This document shows, in pieces, positions 8,463-16,799 of a stretch of 64,000 nucleotides of DNA. The notes beneath the pieces are model-generated. The model ran no database searches. It was not told the origin of the DNA and worked only from the letters and a program-made list of their open reading frames with translations. The position numbers were made by a program, and so were the translations under genes. Where the stretch lies: the NCBI RefSeq assembly GCF_003052265.1, contig NZ_QANS01000002.1, positions 186,001 to 250,000 on the forward strand, given 5' to 3'. The stretch comes from Stenotrophobium rhamnosiphilum (GTDB lineage: Bacteria; Pseudomonadota; Gammaproteobacteria; Nevskiales; Nevskiaceae). Position 1 is the stretch's first letter. Every line of letters begins with the position of its first letter.

Positions 8463-9398
8463 TTACAGCTTGCCTTCAAGTTCCGGCACAACCGTGAACA
8501 GGTCGCCTACCAGACCGATGTCAGCAACTTCAAAGATCGGAGCTTCTGGATCTTTGTTGATCGCAACAATCGTGCGTGCATCTTTGATACCGGCCAAGTG
8601 CTGGATCGCGCCGGAGATACCAATGGCGAAATACAGTTCAGGAGCGATGATCTTGCCGGTCTGACCGACCTGCATGTCGTTCGGCACATAGCCGGAGTCG
8701 ACGGCAGCGCGCGATGCGCCAACGCCGGCGCCGATCTTGTCGGCCAGCTTGTAGATGATCGAGAAGTTTTCCGAGCTACCGAGTGCACGGCCACCGGAAA
8801 CAACGCGGGCTGCAGACTGCAGGTCCGGACGATCAGCTTTAGCAGCCTGGATCGACACGAAGCGCGTGCCAGCCGGAGCAGCAGCTGAAACGCTGACCTT
8901 CTCAACAGCAGCGCTGTTGCCAGCGGCAACTGCGGTGAACGAAGCCAGACGAACCGTGGCGACAACAACGCCAGCCGGTGCTTCCACCGTCAGGATTGCG
9001 TTGCCTGCGTAGATCGGGCGATCAAAGCTGGTTGCTGAGTGAACAGCCATCACGTCGGAAACCTGCGGCACGCCGAGCTTGGCGGCAACGCGAGGAGCGA
9101 CGTCCTTACCGGTGGTGGTGCCTGGGAACAGGATGTGGCTGTAGCCACGGCCTGCCAGTTCAACAATCTGCGGTGCCAGCACAACTGCAATCGGGTGCGC
9201 GTTGTTTGCGTTGTCGATCTGCAGCACGCGGGTCACGCCAGCAAGCGTTGCGGCTTCAGCGGCAACGGAAGCGCCGTCGGTAGCCAGAACGGCTACGTCG
9301 ATTTCGCCGCCGATCTTCTGCGCGGCAGCCAAAACTTTGGACAGGCCAGCATTGAGCTTGCCATCAGCGTGCTCAGCAATAATTAGAATTTTGCTCAT
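8463..9398 (-). CDS. etfA: Electron transfer flavoprotein alpha subunit
   Basis: 311 residues, the usual length of EtfA (FixB). The N-terminal alpha/beta domain is followed by the C-terminal FAD-binding domain with [24 protein letters not shown] and [11 protein letters not shown], then the [20 protein letters not shown] ending. With EtfB it forms the soluble FAD/AMP heterodimer that collects electrons from acyl-CoA and related dehydrogenases and passes them to ETF-ubiquinone oxidoreductase, encoded upstream. The start overlaps the etfB stop by one base (TAATG), so translation of the two subunits is coupled. Transcription ends at the palindromic terminator just downstream. Confidence 0.97.
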   Translation of the reverse strand: MSKILIIAEHADGKLNAGLSKVLAAAQKIGGEIDVAVLATDGASVAAEAATLAGVTRVLQIDNANNAHPIAVVLAPQIVELAGRGYSHILFPGTTTGKDVAPRVAAKLGVPQVSDVMAVHSATSFDRPIYAGNAILTVEAPAGVVVATVRLASFTAVAAGNSAAVEKVSVSAAAPAGTRFVSIQAAKADRPDLQSAARVVSGGRALGSSENFSIIYKLADKIGAGVGASRAAVDSGYVPNDMQVGQTGKIIAPELYFAIGISGAIQHLAGIKDARTIVAINKDPEAPIFEVADIGLVGDLFTVVPELEGKL

Positions 9399-10144
9399 TA
9401 CACAAGCCCCTTTGCTTTCAGTGCGCTTACGAGTTCATCTACCGTCTTCACCATCACGCCCTTCGAGCGCGTAGGAGGCGGCGTGGTCTTGATGGTCTTG
9501 AGGCTGGCAGCAGCTTCAACGCCGAGATCAGCGAAGCTCACGGCTTCGATGGTCTTCTTCTTGGCCTTCATGATGTCCGGCAGCTTCAGATAACGTGGCT
9601 CGTTCAAGCGCAAGTCAGCGCTGATGACGGCAGGAAGATCAACTTCCAGCGTTTCCAAGCCAGCGTCGATTTCGCGCGTGACTTGAGCCTTGGTGCCGTC
9701 GAGTTCAACCTTCGAAGCAAACGTTGCCTGTGGCAGGTCGAGCAGAGCAGCGGTCATCTGTGCGGTCTGGTTGGCGTCGTCATCGATCGCCTGCTTACCG
9801 GTGAACAGAATCTGTGCGCCTTCTTTCTTGAAGATGGCAGCCAGTGCACGTGCGGCGGTCAGCGGTTGAATCTCGCCTTCTTCCTTCACGTGGATCGCGC
9901 GATCAGCGCCGAAAGCCAGCGCGGTGCGCAGCGTTTCTTCGCCCTTTGCGCCGCCCAATGTCACCGCAATGATTTCGGTAACTTTGCCTTTTTCTTTCAG
10001 ACGAACCGCTTCTTCCATCGCGATTTCATCAAAAGGATTCATGGAGTGCTTAACGCCATCCGTCACAACGCCTGAACCATCTGGCTTGATCTGAATACGG
10101 ACGTTGTAGTCCACCACTCGCTTCACGCTGACTAGAACTTTCAT
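9398..10144 (-). CDS. etfB: Electron transfer flavoprotein beta subunit
   Basis: 248 residues starting [14 protein letters not shown], the standard EtfB (FixA) opening, with [20 protein letters not shown] and the signature region [20 protein letters not shown]. It binds AMP and docks to the partner dehydrogenases. It overlaps etfA by one base. The gene begins 120 bases after the end of the ETF-ubiquinone oxidoreductase gene on the same strand, with a long hairpin repeat in the gap. Housekeeping type ETF, not the nitrogen-fixation paralogue: there are no fix genes around it. Confidence 0.97.
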   Translation of the reverse strand: MKVLVSVKRVVDYNVRIQIKPDGSGVVTDGVKHSMNPFDEIAMEEAVRLKEKGKVTEIIAVTLGGAKGEETLRTALAFGADRAIHVKEEGEIQPLTAARALAAIFKKEGAQILFTGKQAIDDDANQTAQMTAALLDLPQATFASKVELDGTKAQVTREIDAGLETLEVDLPAVISADLRLNEPRYLKLPDIMKAKKKTIEAVSFADLGVEAAASLKTIKTTPPPTRSKGVMVKTVDELVSALKAKGLV

Positions 10145-10195
10145 TCGCTTCTCTCAGTTCAAAAACAAATTTAGAATTTCACACGATACAACTTT

Positions 10196-10256
10196 GTAGG
10201 AGCGCCTCTTAGGCGCGATTGGCGATAAGGCCATCGCGCCTAAGAGGCGCTCCTAC
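10196..10256. repeat. REP-like long inverted repeat
   Basis: Arms begin and end with GTAGGAGCGCC and pair over about 24 bases plus a bulged T and two further pairs (10196-10222 with 10231-10256), leaving an 8-base loop. Each arm also contains its own short inverted repeat (GCGCC/GGCGC). The GTAGGAGCG start resembles REP-type elements widespread between genes in Pseudomonas and Xanthomonas relatives. It sits between ETF-ubiquinone oxidoreductase and etfB and could protect or attenuate the transcript. Confidence 0.85.
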
Positions 10257-10264
10257 AGACCAAA

Positions 10265-11926
10265 TTACATGTTTGCGTAGTTAGGACCGCCGCCGCCTTC
10301 CGGTGCCACCCAGTTGATGTTCTGCGCAGGATCCTTGATGTCGCAGGTCTTGCAGTGCACGCAGTTCTGGGCGTTGATCTGGAATTTCTTGGCTTCGCCT
10401 TCACCGATGATTTCGTACACGCCAGCTGGGCAGTAACGCTGCGCAGGCTCGTCGTACATCGGCAGGTTCTGTGCAAGCGGAATGCTAGCGTCCTTCAACT
10501 GAAGATGAACCGGCTGGTCTTCTTCGTGGTTGGTGCTGGACAAGAACACCGACGACAGTTTGTCGAAGCTGATTTTGCCGTCTGGCTTGGTGTATTCGAT
10601 TTTCTGCGAGTCCTTCGCCAGCTTCAGAGACTTGTGATCAAACTTCAGATCGTGAGCCGTGAACGGGAACTTGCCGCCGAAAATATTCTGTTCCACCCAG
10701 TTAATAGCGCCGCCGATGAGCGAGCCAAACTTATGGAGGAACACGCCGAAGTTACGGCTCTGATAAAGCTCTTCGTAAAGCCAGCTTGCTTTGAACTTGC
10801 TGACGTAGCCCGTCAGTTCGTCGCCGCCTTCTGAACCGGAGAAGATCGCTTCTGCCGCTGCATCTGCAGCGAGCATGCCGCTCTTCATCGCAGTGTGGCT
10901 GCCCTTGATCTTGGCGAAGTTCATCGTGCCCAGATCGCAACCAATCAGTGCGCCGCCTGGGAACACCATCTTAGGCAGCGAGTTAAAGCCGCCTTTGCAG
11001 ATGGCGCGCGCGCCGTAACCAACGCGGGTGCCGCCTTCCAGATACTGCTTCATCACTGGGTGATGCTTGAAGCGCTGGAACTCATCAAACGGCGACAGAT
11101 ACGGATTGCTGTACGACAGATCAACGATCAGGCCAACAACGACCGTGTTGTTTTCGAGGTGATACAGGAACGAACCGCCGAGGCTGTCGGTGCCCAACAG
11201 ATTCAGCGGCCAACCAGCGCCGTGAACCACGAGACCGGCCTGATGCTTGGCAGGGTCGATCGTCCAGATTTCTTTGATGCCGATGGCGTAGTGCTGCGGA
11301 TCAGCGTCTTTGTCGAGCTGATACAGCGCATTGAGCTGCTTGCCGAGGTGACCGCGGCAGCCTTCGCCGAACAGCGTGTACTTGGCACGCAGTTCCATGC
11401 CCGGCGCGTAGTCCGACTTGTGCTCGCCCTTGTGGTTGATGCCCATATCGCCGATGGTGACGCCCTTGACGACGCCGTCTTCGATGATCGGATGCTGAGC
11501 AGCAAAACCAGGATAAATTTCAACGCCGAGCGCTTCAGCCTGCTGACCGAGCCAGCGGCACAGATTGCCCAGCGAGATGATGTAATTGCCTTCGTTGTGC
11601 ATCGGCTTCGGCACAAACAAGCCGGGCATCTTGAACGCCTTTTCAGGGCTCAAGTAGAAGTAAACATCGTCGCCCTTCACTGGAGTGTTCAACGGCGCGC
11701 CTTGCGCCTTCCAGTCAGGGATCAGCTCATTGAGCGCACGTGGCTCAAAGACTGCGCCGGAGAGAATGTGAGCGCCGATCTCGGAGCCCTTCTCAACCAA
11801 GCAAACGTTGATTTCTTTGCCTTCTTCCGCCGCTTTCTGCTTCAGGCGAATAGCTGCCGACAGGCCCGCAGGGCCGCCGCCAACCACAAGGACGTCATAT
11901 TCCATTACATCGCGTTCAACGGTCAT
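10265..11926 (-). CDS. Electron transfer flavoprotein-ubiquinone oxidoreductase
   Basis: 553 residues, the normal length of bacterial ETF-QO. The N-terminus has the FAD motif VVGGGPAGLSAAIRLKQ. The C-terminus carries the [4Fe-4S] ligands in QNCVHCKTCDIKDPAQNI (upstream Cys at PAQRYCPAGVYE) and the WVAPEGGGGPNY ending. This membrane-associated enzyme oxidises reduced ETF and passes electrons to ubiquinone, linking fatty acid, amino acid or sterol oxidation to respiration. The first ATG gives MTVERDVMEYD; the second ATG (11905) gives the more usual MEYDVLVVGGG. Neither has a strong ribosome site, so the start is uncertain by seven codons. It lies upstream of etfB/etfA on the same strand. Confidence 0.96.
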   Translation of the reverse strand: MTVERDVMEYDVLVVGGGPAGLSAAIRLKQKAAEEGKEINVCLVEKGSEIGAHILSGAVFEPRALNELIPDWKAQGAPLNTPVKGDDVYFYLSPEKAFKMPGLFVPKPMHNEGNYIISLGNLCRWLGQQAEALGVEIYPGFAAQHPIIEDGVVKGVTIGDMGINHKGEHKSDYAPGMELRAKYTLFGEGCRGHLGKQLNALYQLDKDADPQHYAIGIKEIWTIDPAKHQAGLVVHGAGWPLNLLGTDSLGGSFLYHLENNTVVVGLIVDLSYSNPYLSPFDEFQRFKHHPVMKQYLEGGTRVGYGARAICKGGFNSLPKMVFPGGALIGCDLGTMNFAKIKGSHTAMKSGMLAADAAAEAIFSGSEGGDELTGYVSKFKASWLYEELYQSRNFGVFLHKFGSLIGGAINWVEQNIFGGKFPFTAHDLKFDHKSLKLAKDSQKIEYTKPDGKISFDKLSSVFLSSTNHEEDQPVHLQLKDASIPLAQNLPMYDEPAQRYCPAGVYEIIGEGEAKKFQINAQNCVHCKTCDIKDPAQNINWVAPEGGGGPNYANM

Positions 11927-12048
11927 CGTTCTGCTGGCCAGTGTATTGAATAGGGACAGGGCGCGAATTCTAACCGGAATGAGTCATAAACTCTCGCCCT
12001 AAGCGTATGGTTTATGCACGAATTAGGCCGGTAAACCCCAAAAAATGG

Positions 12049-13866
12049 CTAGTTCAGGCCCTGACTGATCGAAAGCGAGACCGGAATCGGAAAATCCAGC
12101 AGCATCTGGCCAAAAGCCTTGCCCTGTGGATCGGTCCGCAAAGAGGCCGCGCCGCCTGCCCCCAAAGCGTTATAGAGCAGAAAATTAAGGCTGTCCGTGC
12201 CCGGCAGATGCCAGCGCTCGACCTTGCCGTTTTCACCACCCGCCAACACATGGGCAAAGTACTGGCTCACGACTTTGGTGGTCAGCGCTGCTTCAATGAA
12301 CGGCAGATATTCCGGTTTGCGCGCGATGACGCCGATGTTGGCGTGGTCACCCTTGTCACCGGAGCGGGCCAAGGCCAGCTTGATCAACGGCACCGTCGTT
12401 GCGCCCTCCACTTTTGGAATCTGCTCGGCCTCAACTGCTGGCGGCACGAAGCCACCCTGCACCGGGACTGCGACGGCGAATCGCTCCTCACCCACGACCA
12501 CTTCAATGCTTACGCGATCCTTCGGCACCAAAGTCGAGAACAACTTCGGAATCATGTTCGCCTCGGGACGACCACCGCCAAAGTAGCCGGTGAAGCCCGG
12601 TGCCATGCCTGTCGCTGCTTGCGCAATTTCACGCGCAAATAATTTCAGCGCTTTTGGACTTGGATGCTGTGCGACTATTTTCACGACGACTTCGCGCGTT
12701 GCTTGTGCACCCGCGCGTGCATGCGAGCCGTAAGTTTCTTCTGCGCCAATGCAGTGAATATCTACGCCAGTAAAGTCGCCGAGTTTTTGTTCCAGCAACT
12801 GGCGACGTACTTTTTCAATCACTGCATTGGCAGATGCTCGACCCTTCTTCGCCGCATCAATGCCGCCAATCATGAACAGCGACGCACAGCGCATGCCTGC
12901 GGGATACGTCGCACTGGTTTTGTAGAACGCGGTGGGCGGTAAACCTTTGCAGCCTGTGAATTTGACCCGATTCTCTCCAAGCTGCGTGAGTTTTACCTGC
13001 GTGAAATCACAGACGACATCGGGAAGAATATAAGCACGTGGATCGCCGATCTCATAAAGCATCTGCTCAAGCACGGTGTGCACGGAAACCAAACCGCCGG
13101 TGCCTTCAGGCTTGCTCACCACGAATGTGCCATCAGCTTCGCACTCGATGATGGGAAAACCCATATCGGCATAGCCGTCTTTGATTAATTCCCAATCAGT
13201 GAAGTTGCCGCCCGTGCACTGCGCACCACATTCAATGATGTGCCCTGCGATGCTGCCCGCAGCGAGCTTGCCGTAATCGGTTTCGCTCCAGCCAAACTCG
13301 TGCATCAGCGGGCCAAGCGTCACCGCGCTATCGACGCAACGACCAGTAATCACGATCTCTGCACCAGCATCGAGTGCTTTGGCGATTGGAATCGCGCCGA
13401 GATATGCGTTCATCGATACCAACGTTGGCGGCATCGGCTTGCCTGCGCTGGCAGGCGTTAAAAAGTTTTCGCCAGATTCGGTGCAGTCCGCAAATTCTTT
13501 TTTGCGTGGTAGAAGATCATCGCCCAGCACCACGGCAACACGGAAGTTCACTCCCGCTTTTGCAGCGGCTTCTTCCAAGGCTTTTTTACATGCGAGTGGA
13601 TTTACACCGCCAGCATTAGCAACAACACGAATGCCTTTTTGCTTGATGGTCGCCATCAACGGCGCCATCACGTGCTCTACGAAATCGGTGGCGTAACCAT
13701 CGTTAACATCTCGCATGCGCTTGGCTGCGAGGATCGACATGGTGATCTCGGCCAGATAGTCGAACACGAGGTAATCAATTTTACCTTTCTCGACTAATTG
13801 GGTAGCGGCTGTATTGGTGTCACCCCAGAACGCCGAGGCGCAGCCGATTCGTACTGTCTTGCTCAT
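12049..13866 (-). CDS. AtuA/DUF1446 family protein
   Basis: 605 residues from the ATG at 13866, which has GGAG six bases upstream; an earlier TTG at 13878 is less likely. The N-terminal 450 residues match the DUF1446/AtuA domain (VRIGCASAFWGDTNTAA, RVVANAGGVNPLAC, ITGRCVDSAVTLGPL). The C-terminus has the AtuA-like ferredoxin-fold segment LARSGDKGDHANIGVIARK. AtuA of Pseudomonas is required for acyclic terpene use but its reaction is not established; single-chain homologues are widespread in bacteria that degrade terpenes, sterols or fatty acids. No other atu genes (carboxylase, hydratase) lie nearby, so a citronellol pathway cannot be claimed. It may share a transcript with the EthD gene upstream. 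Confidence 0.85.
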   Translation of the reverse strand: MSKTVRIGCASAFWGDTNTAATQLVEKGKIDYLVFDYLAEITMSILAAKRMRDVNDGYATDFVEHVMAPLMATIKQKGIRVVANAGGVNPLACKKALEEAAAKAGVNFRVAVVLGDDLLPRKKEFADCTESGENFLTPASAGKPMPPTLVSMNAYLGAIPIAKALDAGAEIVITGRCVDSAVTLGPLMHEFGWSETDYGKLAAGSIAGHIIECGAQCTGGNFTDWELIKDGYADMGFPIIECEADGTFVVSKPEGTGGLVSVHTVLEQMLYEIGDPRAYILPDVVCDFTQVKLTQLGENRVKFTGCKGLPPTAFYKTSATYPAGMRCASLFMIGGIDAAKKGRASANAVIEKVRRQLLEQKLGDFTGVDIHCIGAEETYGSHARAGAQATREVVVKIVAQHPSPKALKLFAREIAQAATGMAPGFTGYFGGGRPEANMIPKLFSTLVPKDRVSIEVVVGEERFAVAVPVQGGFVPPAVEAEQIPKVEGATTVPLIKLALARSGDKGDHANIGVIARKPEYLPFIEAALTTKVVSQYFAHVLAGGENGKVERWHLPGTDSLNFLLYNALGAGGAASLRTDPQGKAFGQMLLDFPIPVSLSISQGLN

Positions 13867-13985
13867 TTCATACTCCAAAGCCTTGCTGATTTCTGTTGAG
13901 TCAGATTCAGCGGTTCAGACTTAAGAGTGCGCTTTTAGCGCCGTGCTTTCCAGAACAATACTTATTACGCCAATGCTCAACATAG

Positions 13986-14016
13986 ATCGTCATGCCGCCC
14001 ATGCGGACATGACGAT
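13986..14016. other. Hairpin between EthD and AtuA genes
   Basis: ATCGTCATG pairs with CATGACGAT and the inner CCGC pairs with GCGG across a CCAT loop, with one bulged A. It has no T-run on the minus strand, so it is not a classical terminator for the EthD gene; it could be a processing or attenuation structure in a shared transcript. Confidence 0.45.
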
Positions 14017-14040
14017 GTGTTTTAAGCGTATGCAGCGCTT

Positions 14041-14361
14041 TTAAGGCTGCCCAACAACGACATCACTGATCTGAATGATCGGCGCCAAGTCAGTGTAGTT
14101 AGGGACATCGCCCATGATTTCTTTTACATGCGGTCCAAAACCTGCCTGAAAAGATTCAACCGAGTCACAGTAGAGATGGCACATCGCAACGTAAGTGGCC
14201 GGTTGGCCCGGAGCACCGCCTGCAAGACCTTTGTCCACCGTGTAGAACTTGCAGCTGTTGCCCATCAACTTTTTGACCAACGGCATATGCGTGTCGCGGT
14301 AATAGTTGTGGTCGAAGCGAGCACCTTGTTTGTTCGGGTACATCACACTTACTTTGATCAT
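14041..14361 (-). CDS. EthD domain protein
   Basis: 106 residues matching the EthD family: MIKVSVMYPNKQGARFDHNY at the start, then YRDTHMPLVKKLMG, AMCHLYCDSVESFQ and VPNYTDLAPIIQISDVV. EthD proteins are small dimeric alpha+beta barrels related to the ABM family. EthD is needed for ethyl tert-butyl ether degradation in Rhodococcus, but most homologues have no proven function. It precedes the AtuA-like gene by about 175 bases on the same strand, and a catabolic role is plausible only from that context. Confidence 0.88.
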   Translation of the reverse strand: MIKVSVMYPNKQGARFDHNYYRDTHMPLVKKLMGNSCKFYTVDKGLAGGAPGQPATYVAMCHLYCDSVESFQAGFGPHVKEIMGDVPNYTDLAPIIQISDVVVGQP

Positions 14362-14389
14362 GTCTCGTCTCCTTTTTTTGGATGCCCAA

Positions 14390-14917
14390 CTATTTGTTCA
14401 GAACATGCAACGCGCCGTACAAGCACAGCGCTGCAAAAACACCAGCAAGCACATCATCAATCATGATGCCGAAGCCGCCGTGTACTTTGCGATCAAGCCA
14501 GCGGATGGGCCAAGGCTTGATGATGTCGAAGAAACGGAACAGAACAAACGCGGCAATCAGCCAAGGCCATTCGGCCATTCCCACTGGCAAGTACAGTAGT
14601 GGGATACAGGTGATGAGAAAGCCGACGATCTCGTCGAAGACAATGCCGGGCGCATCGTGCAGTCCCAGCAAGCGCGCACTCTCGCCGCAGATCCAGCAGC
14701 CGAATACGAACAACGCAAAGCAAGCGGCAATATAGAGTGCTGGCTCTGGCGTTAGCCAATGCAGCAGAAACCAGAACGGCAAACCAACGAGTGTGCCGAA
14801 CGTGCCGGGCGCAGTCGGCGCAAGGCCAGAGCCAAATCCGTACGCAAGAAAATGTTCCCACGTCGTCAGAATCAAACGCGCAGGAGCTTTGGGGACATCA
14901 TGTTTGTTCTGTGTCAT
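14390..14917 (-). CDS. pgpA: Phosphatidylglycerophosphatase A
   Basis: 175 residues with three or four membrane segments and the PgpA signatures GFGSGLAPTAPGTFGTLVG near the N-terminus, DEIVGF in the middle and FRFFDIIKPWPIRWLD towards the C-terminus. It removes the phosphate from phosphatidylglycerol phosphate in the inner membrane, the last step to phosphatidylglycerol. The start overlaps the thiL stop by four bases (ATGA), the classic nusB-thiL-pgpA arrangement of Gammaproteobacteria. It is the last gene of that string; about 30 bases separate it from the EthD gene. Confidence 0.95.
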   Translation of the reverse strand: MTQNKHDVPKAPARLILTTWEHFLAYGFGSGLAPTAPGTFGTLVGLPFWFLLHWLTPEPALYIAACFALFVFGCWICGESARLLGLHDAPGIVFDEIVGFLITCIPLLYLPVGMAEWPWLIAAFVLFRFFDIIKPWPIRWLDRKVHGGFGIMIDDVLAGVFAALCLYGALHVLNK

Positions 14918-15861
14918 TGGAAGTGACGATATCCATTGGGCGCTAAGGGAATGGTAACGCCATTCGCATCGAGGAAACGTAAACCAGTTTCTGAAGTGAT
15001 ACGCCCAATCGAGGTGAGCGACACATCAAAGACCGCGAGACGTGCAGCCGCTTCATCAAATTTCTCAGGCGCGATACAGACACAGAGCTCATAGTCATCA
15101 CCGCCCTGCAATTGCAGCGCTAAAGCATCAGTTGGCGCGACATACTTTTTGAATTCAAGCGACGAAGGTAGTCGAGCGCTATAAATCTCTGCACCCACGC
15201 CACTGGCATCCAACACATGTGCCAGATCACCAGCGAGACCATCAGACAGATCAATCGCCGCATGCGCAATATCACGCAGAGCAAGGCCAGCAGCGAGACG
15301 TGGCGTTGGTCGATCCAGTCGCGCACGCAGGTCTGTTGAAAGATCAGATTCGCTGAGCAAGCGCAGCGCTAGTGCAGCATCACCTAATGTCCCGGTGACG
15401 CAAACCACATCATCGATCTGCGCGCCGTTGCGCTTCAGCGCAGCACCCGCAGGCACAGTACCCATCGCGGTGATCGTGATCGACAAGGGGCCACGCGCTG
15501 TATCACCGCCAACCAGCGCGACTTTGGATTGCGCAGCCAAATCAGACAAGCCGCGCGCGAATTCCTGTATCCATGTTTGATTCGCTTCGGGCAAGGTCAA
15601 CGCCAAGGTGAACCAACGCGCTTGTGCGCCCATGGCGGCAAGATCAGAAAGATTGACAGCGAGAGATTTCCAGCCGATGTCGTATGGCGCGGTTTCGACG
15701 GGAAAGTGACGGCCACTGACGAGTGTGTCGGTTGTCACCGCAAGCACTTCGCCAGCGGGTGGCTGTAACAACGCGCAGTCGTCACCAATCCCCAGCAGGA
15801 CATCACCTGCGGGCGCAGTGAGCTGCGCGAAATATTTCTGGATGAGTGAAAACTCATCCAT
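14914..15861 (-). CDS. thiL: Thiamine-monophosphate kinase
   Basis: 315 residues from the ATG at 15861 (MDEFSLIQKYF), which fits the family start and lies four bases after the nusB stop; the frame is open for 41 more codons inside nusB but those are not conserved-looking. Motifs: LLGIGDDCALLQ, VTTDTLVSGRHFP, WKSLAVNLSDLAAMGA and GGDTARG, the metal and ATP sites of the PurM/ThiL fold. It phosphorylates thiamine monophosphate to the active diphosphate. Coupled to pgpA downstream by a 4-base overlap. Confidence 0.96.
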   Translation of the reverse strand: MDEFSLIQKYFAQLTAPAGDVLLGIGDDCALLQPPAGEVLAVTTDTLVSGRHFPVETAPYDIGWKSLAVNLSDLAAMGAQARWFTLALTLPEANQTWIQEFARGLSDLAAQSKVALVGGDTARGPLSITITAMGTVPAGAALKRNGAQIDDVVCVTGTLGDAALALRLLSESDLSTDLRARLDRPTPRLAAGLALRDIAHAAIDLSDGLAGDLAHVLDASGVGAEIYSARLPSSLEFKKYVAPTDALALQLQGGDDYELCVCIAPEKFDEAAARLAVFDVSLTSIGRITSETGLRFLDANGVTIPLAPNGYRHFQ

Positions 15862-15865
15862 CGTC

Positions 15866-16312
15866 TTATGACCCCGATGCAACTTCCGCTGCACGCACGT
15901 CGTGCGCGAGCTTATCGAGTACGCCGTTGACGAACTTGAAGCCGTCTTCTGCGCCAAAAATCTTGGCGAGGTTAACCGCTTCATTCACGGCGACTTTCCA
16001 AGGGACTTCTGGCTTGTGCTTAAGTTCGTAAGCACAGAGCAAAAGAATGGCGTGTTCAACCGGGTCGAGTTGATTGAGTGGACGATCCAAGTGCGGCACC
16101 AGCAGCATCGTCAAATCGGGAGCTTGCGCGACAACACCATTGAGCAGCTCAGTGAAATACGGCGCATCTGCACGGCCCAAGCCTTCAGGCTGTTCGTTGA
16201 ACTGGCGGATCATCGCTTCTGGCAAGGTCTCATTGACGAGCCACTGATAGAGCGCCTGAACGGTTAAGCGGCGCGCGAGTCCGCGGCGGCTCTGGACGAG
16301 ATTTTCGCTCAT
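15866..16312 (-). CDS. nusB: Transcription antitermination factor NusB
   Basis: 148 residues, all-helical NusB family: ARRLTVQALYQWL near the N-terminus, LDRPLNQLDPVEHAILLLCAYEL in the middle, and VNEAVNLAKIFGAEDGFKFVNGVLD towards the C-terminus. With NusE it binds boxA of ribosomal RNA leader transcripts and keeps polymerase going. The ATG overlaps the ribH stop by four bases, the usual ribH-nusB coupling in Proteobacteria. Confidence 0.97.
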   Translation of the reverse strand: MSENLVQSRRGLARRLTVQALYQWLVNETLPEAMIRQFNEQPEGLGRADAPYFTELLNGVVAQAPDLTMLLVPHLDRPLNQLDPVEHAILLLCAYELKHKPEVPWKVAVNEAVNLAKIFGAEDGFKFVNGVLDKLAHDVRAAEVASGS

Positions 16313-16791
16313 GCGAGGCTCCGGGTCAGGCGCACCATTTCCAAAACAGCAGCTGCAGCCTCGTAGCCCTTGTTGTCGTCACCATCACCGGTGCGATCAA
16401 TGGCCTGCTGCACAGTGTTCACGGTCAGCACGCCAAAGCCCACCGGCAGTGAGTGACGCAACTGCGCATCCATCAAGCCACGCGAGCATTCGCCAGCAAC
16501 AAAATCAAAATGCGGGGTATCACCACGAATCACTGCGCCAAGTGTGATCACACCATCGTAGTCACCGCTTTCAAGCAGCAGCGAAACCGCTAGTGGAATC
16601 TCGTAAGCACCAGGCACATAGAATTCTTCGACGGATTCTTCCGGCACGCCCCAGTCTTCAAGGCAGCGATAGCTGCCATCCAACAGCGCATCAACGATTT
16701 CGACGTTCCAGCGTGTCGCAACAATCGCGATGCGTGCATCTGCAAATTCGCCAGATGCTGGTTTCTCAGGTGCCGCATATCCAGATTTCAT
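16309..16791 (-). CDS. ribH: 6,7-dimethyl-8-ribityllumazine synthase
   Basis: 160 residues. Family motifs are RIAIVATRWNVEIVDALLDG, VPGAYEIPLAV, GVITLGAVIRGDTPHFDFV (with the catalytic His in the HFDFV segment) and PVGFGVLTVNTVQQAIDR. It condenses the ribitylamino-uracil intermediate with dihydroxybutanone phosphate, the penultimate step of riboflavin synthesis. It lies eight bases after the ribB(A) gene and overlaps nusB by four bases. Confidence 0.97.
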   Translation of the reverse strand: MKSGYAAPEKPASGEFADARIAIVATRWNVEIVDALLDGSYRCLEDWGVPEESVEEFYVPGAYEIPLAVSLLLESGDYDGVITLGAVIRGDTPHFDFVAGECSRGLMDAQLRHSLPVGFGVLTVNTVQQAIDRTGDGDDNKGYEAAAAVLEMVRLTRSLA

Positions 16792-16799
16792 TTTTTAAC

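Noticed and set aside
10895-11953. A long open frame (352 codons) on the plus strand opposite the ETF-QO gene
   Set aside because: It is antisense to a gene with complete family motifs; the protein has no recognisable domain and its composition is that of a shadow frame.
12049-14361. A complete citronellol/geraniol (atu) degradation cluster
   Set aside because: Only the AtuA-like gene is present; carboxylase, hydratase and dehydrogenase genes are missing.
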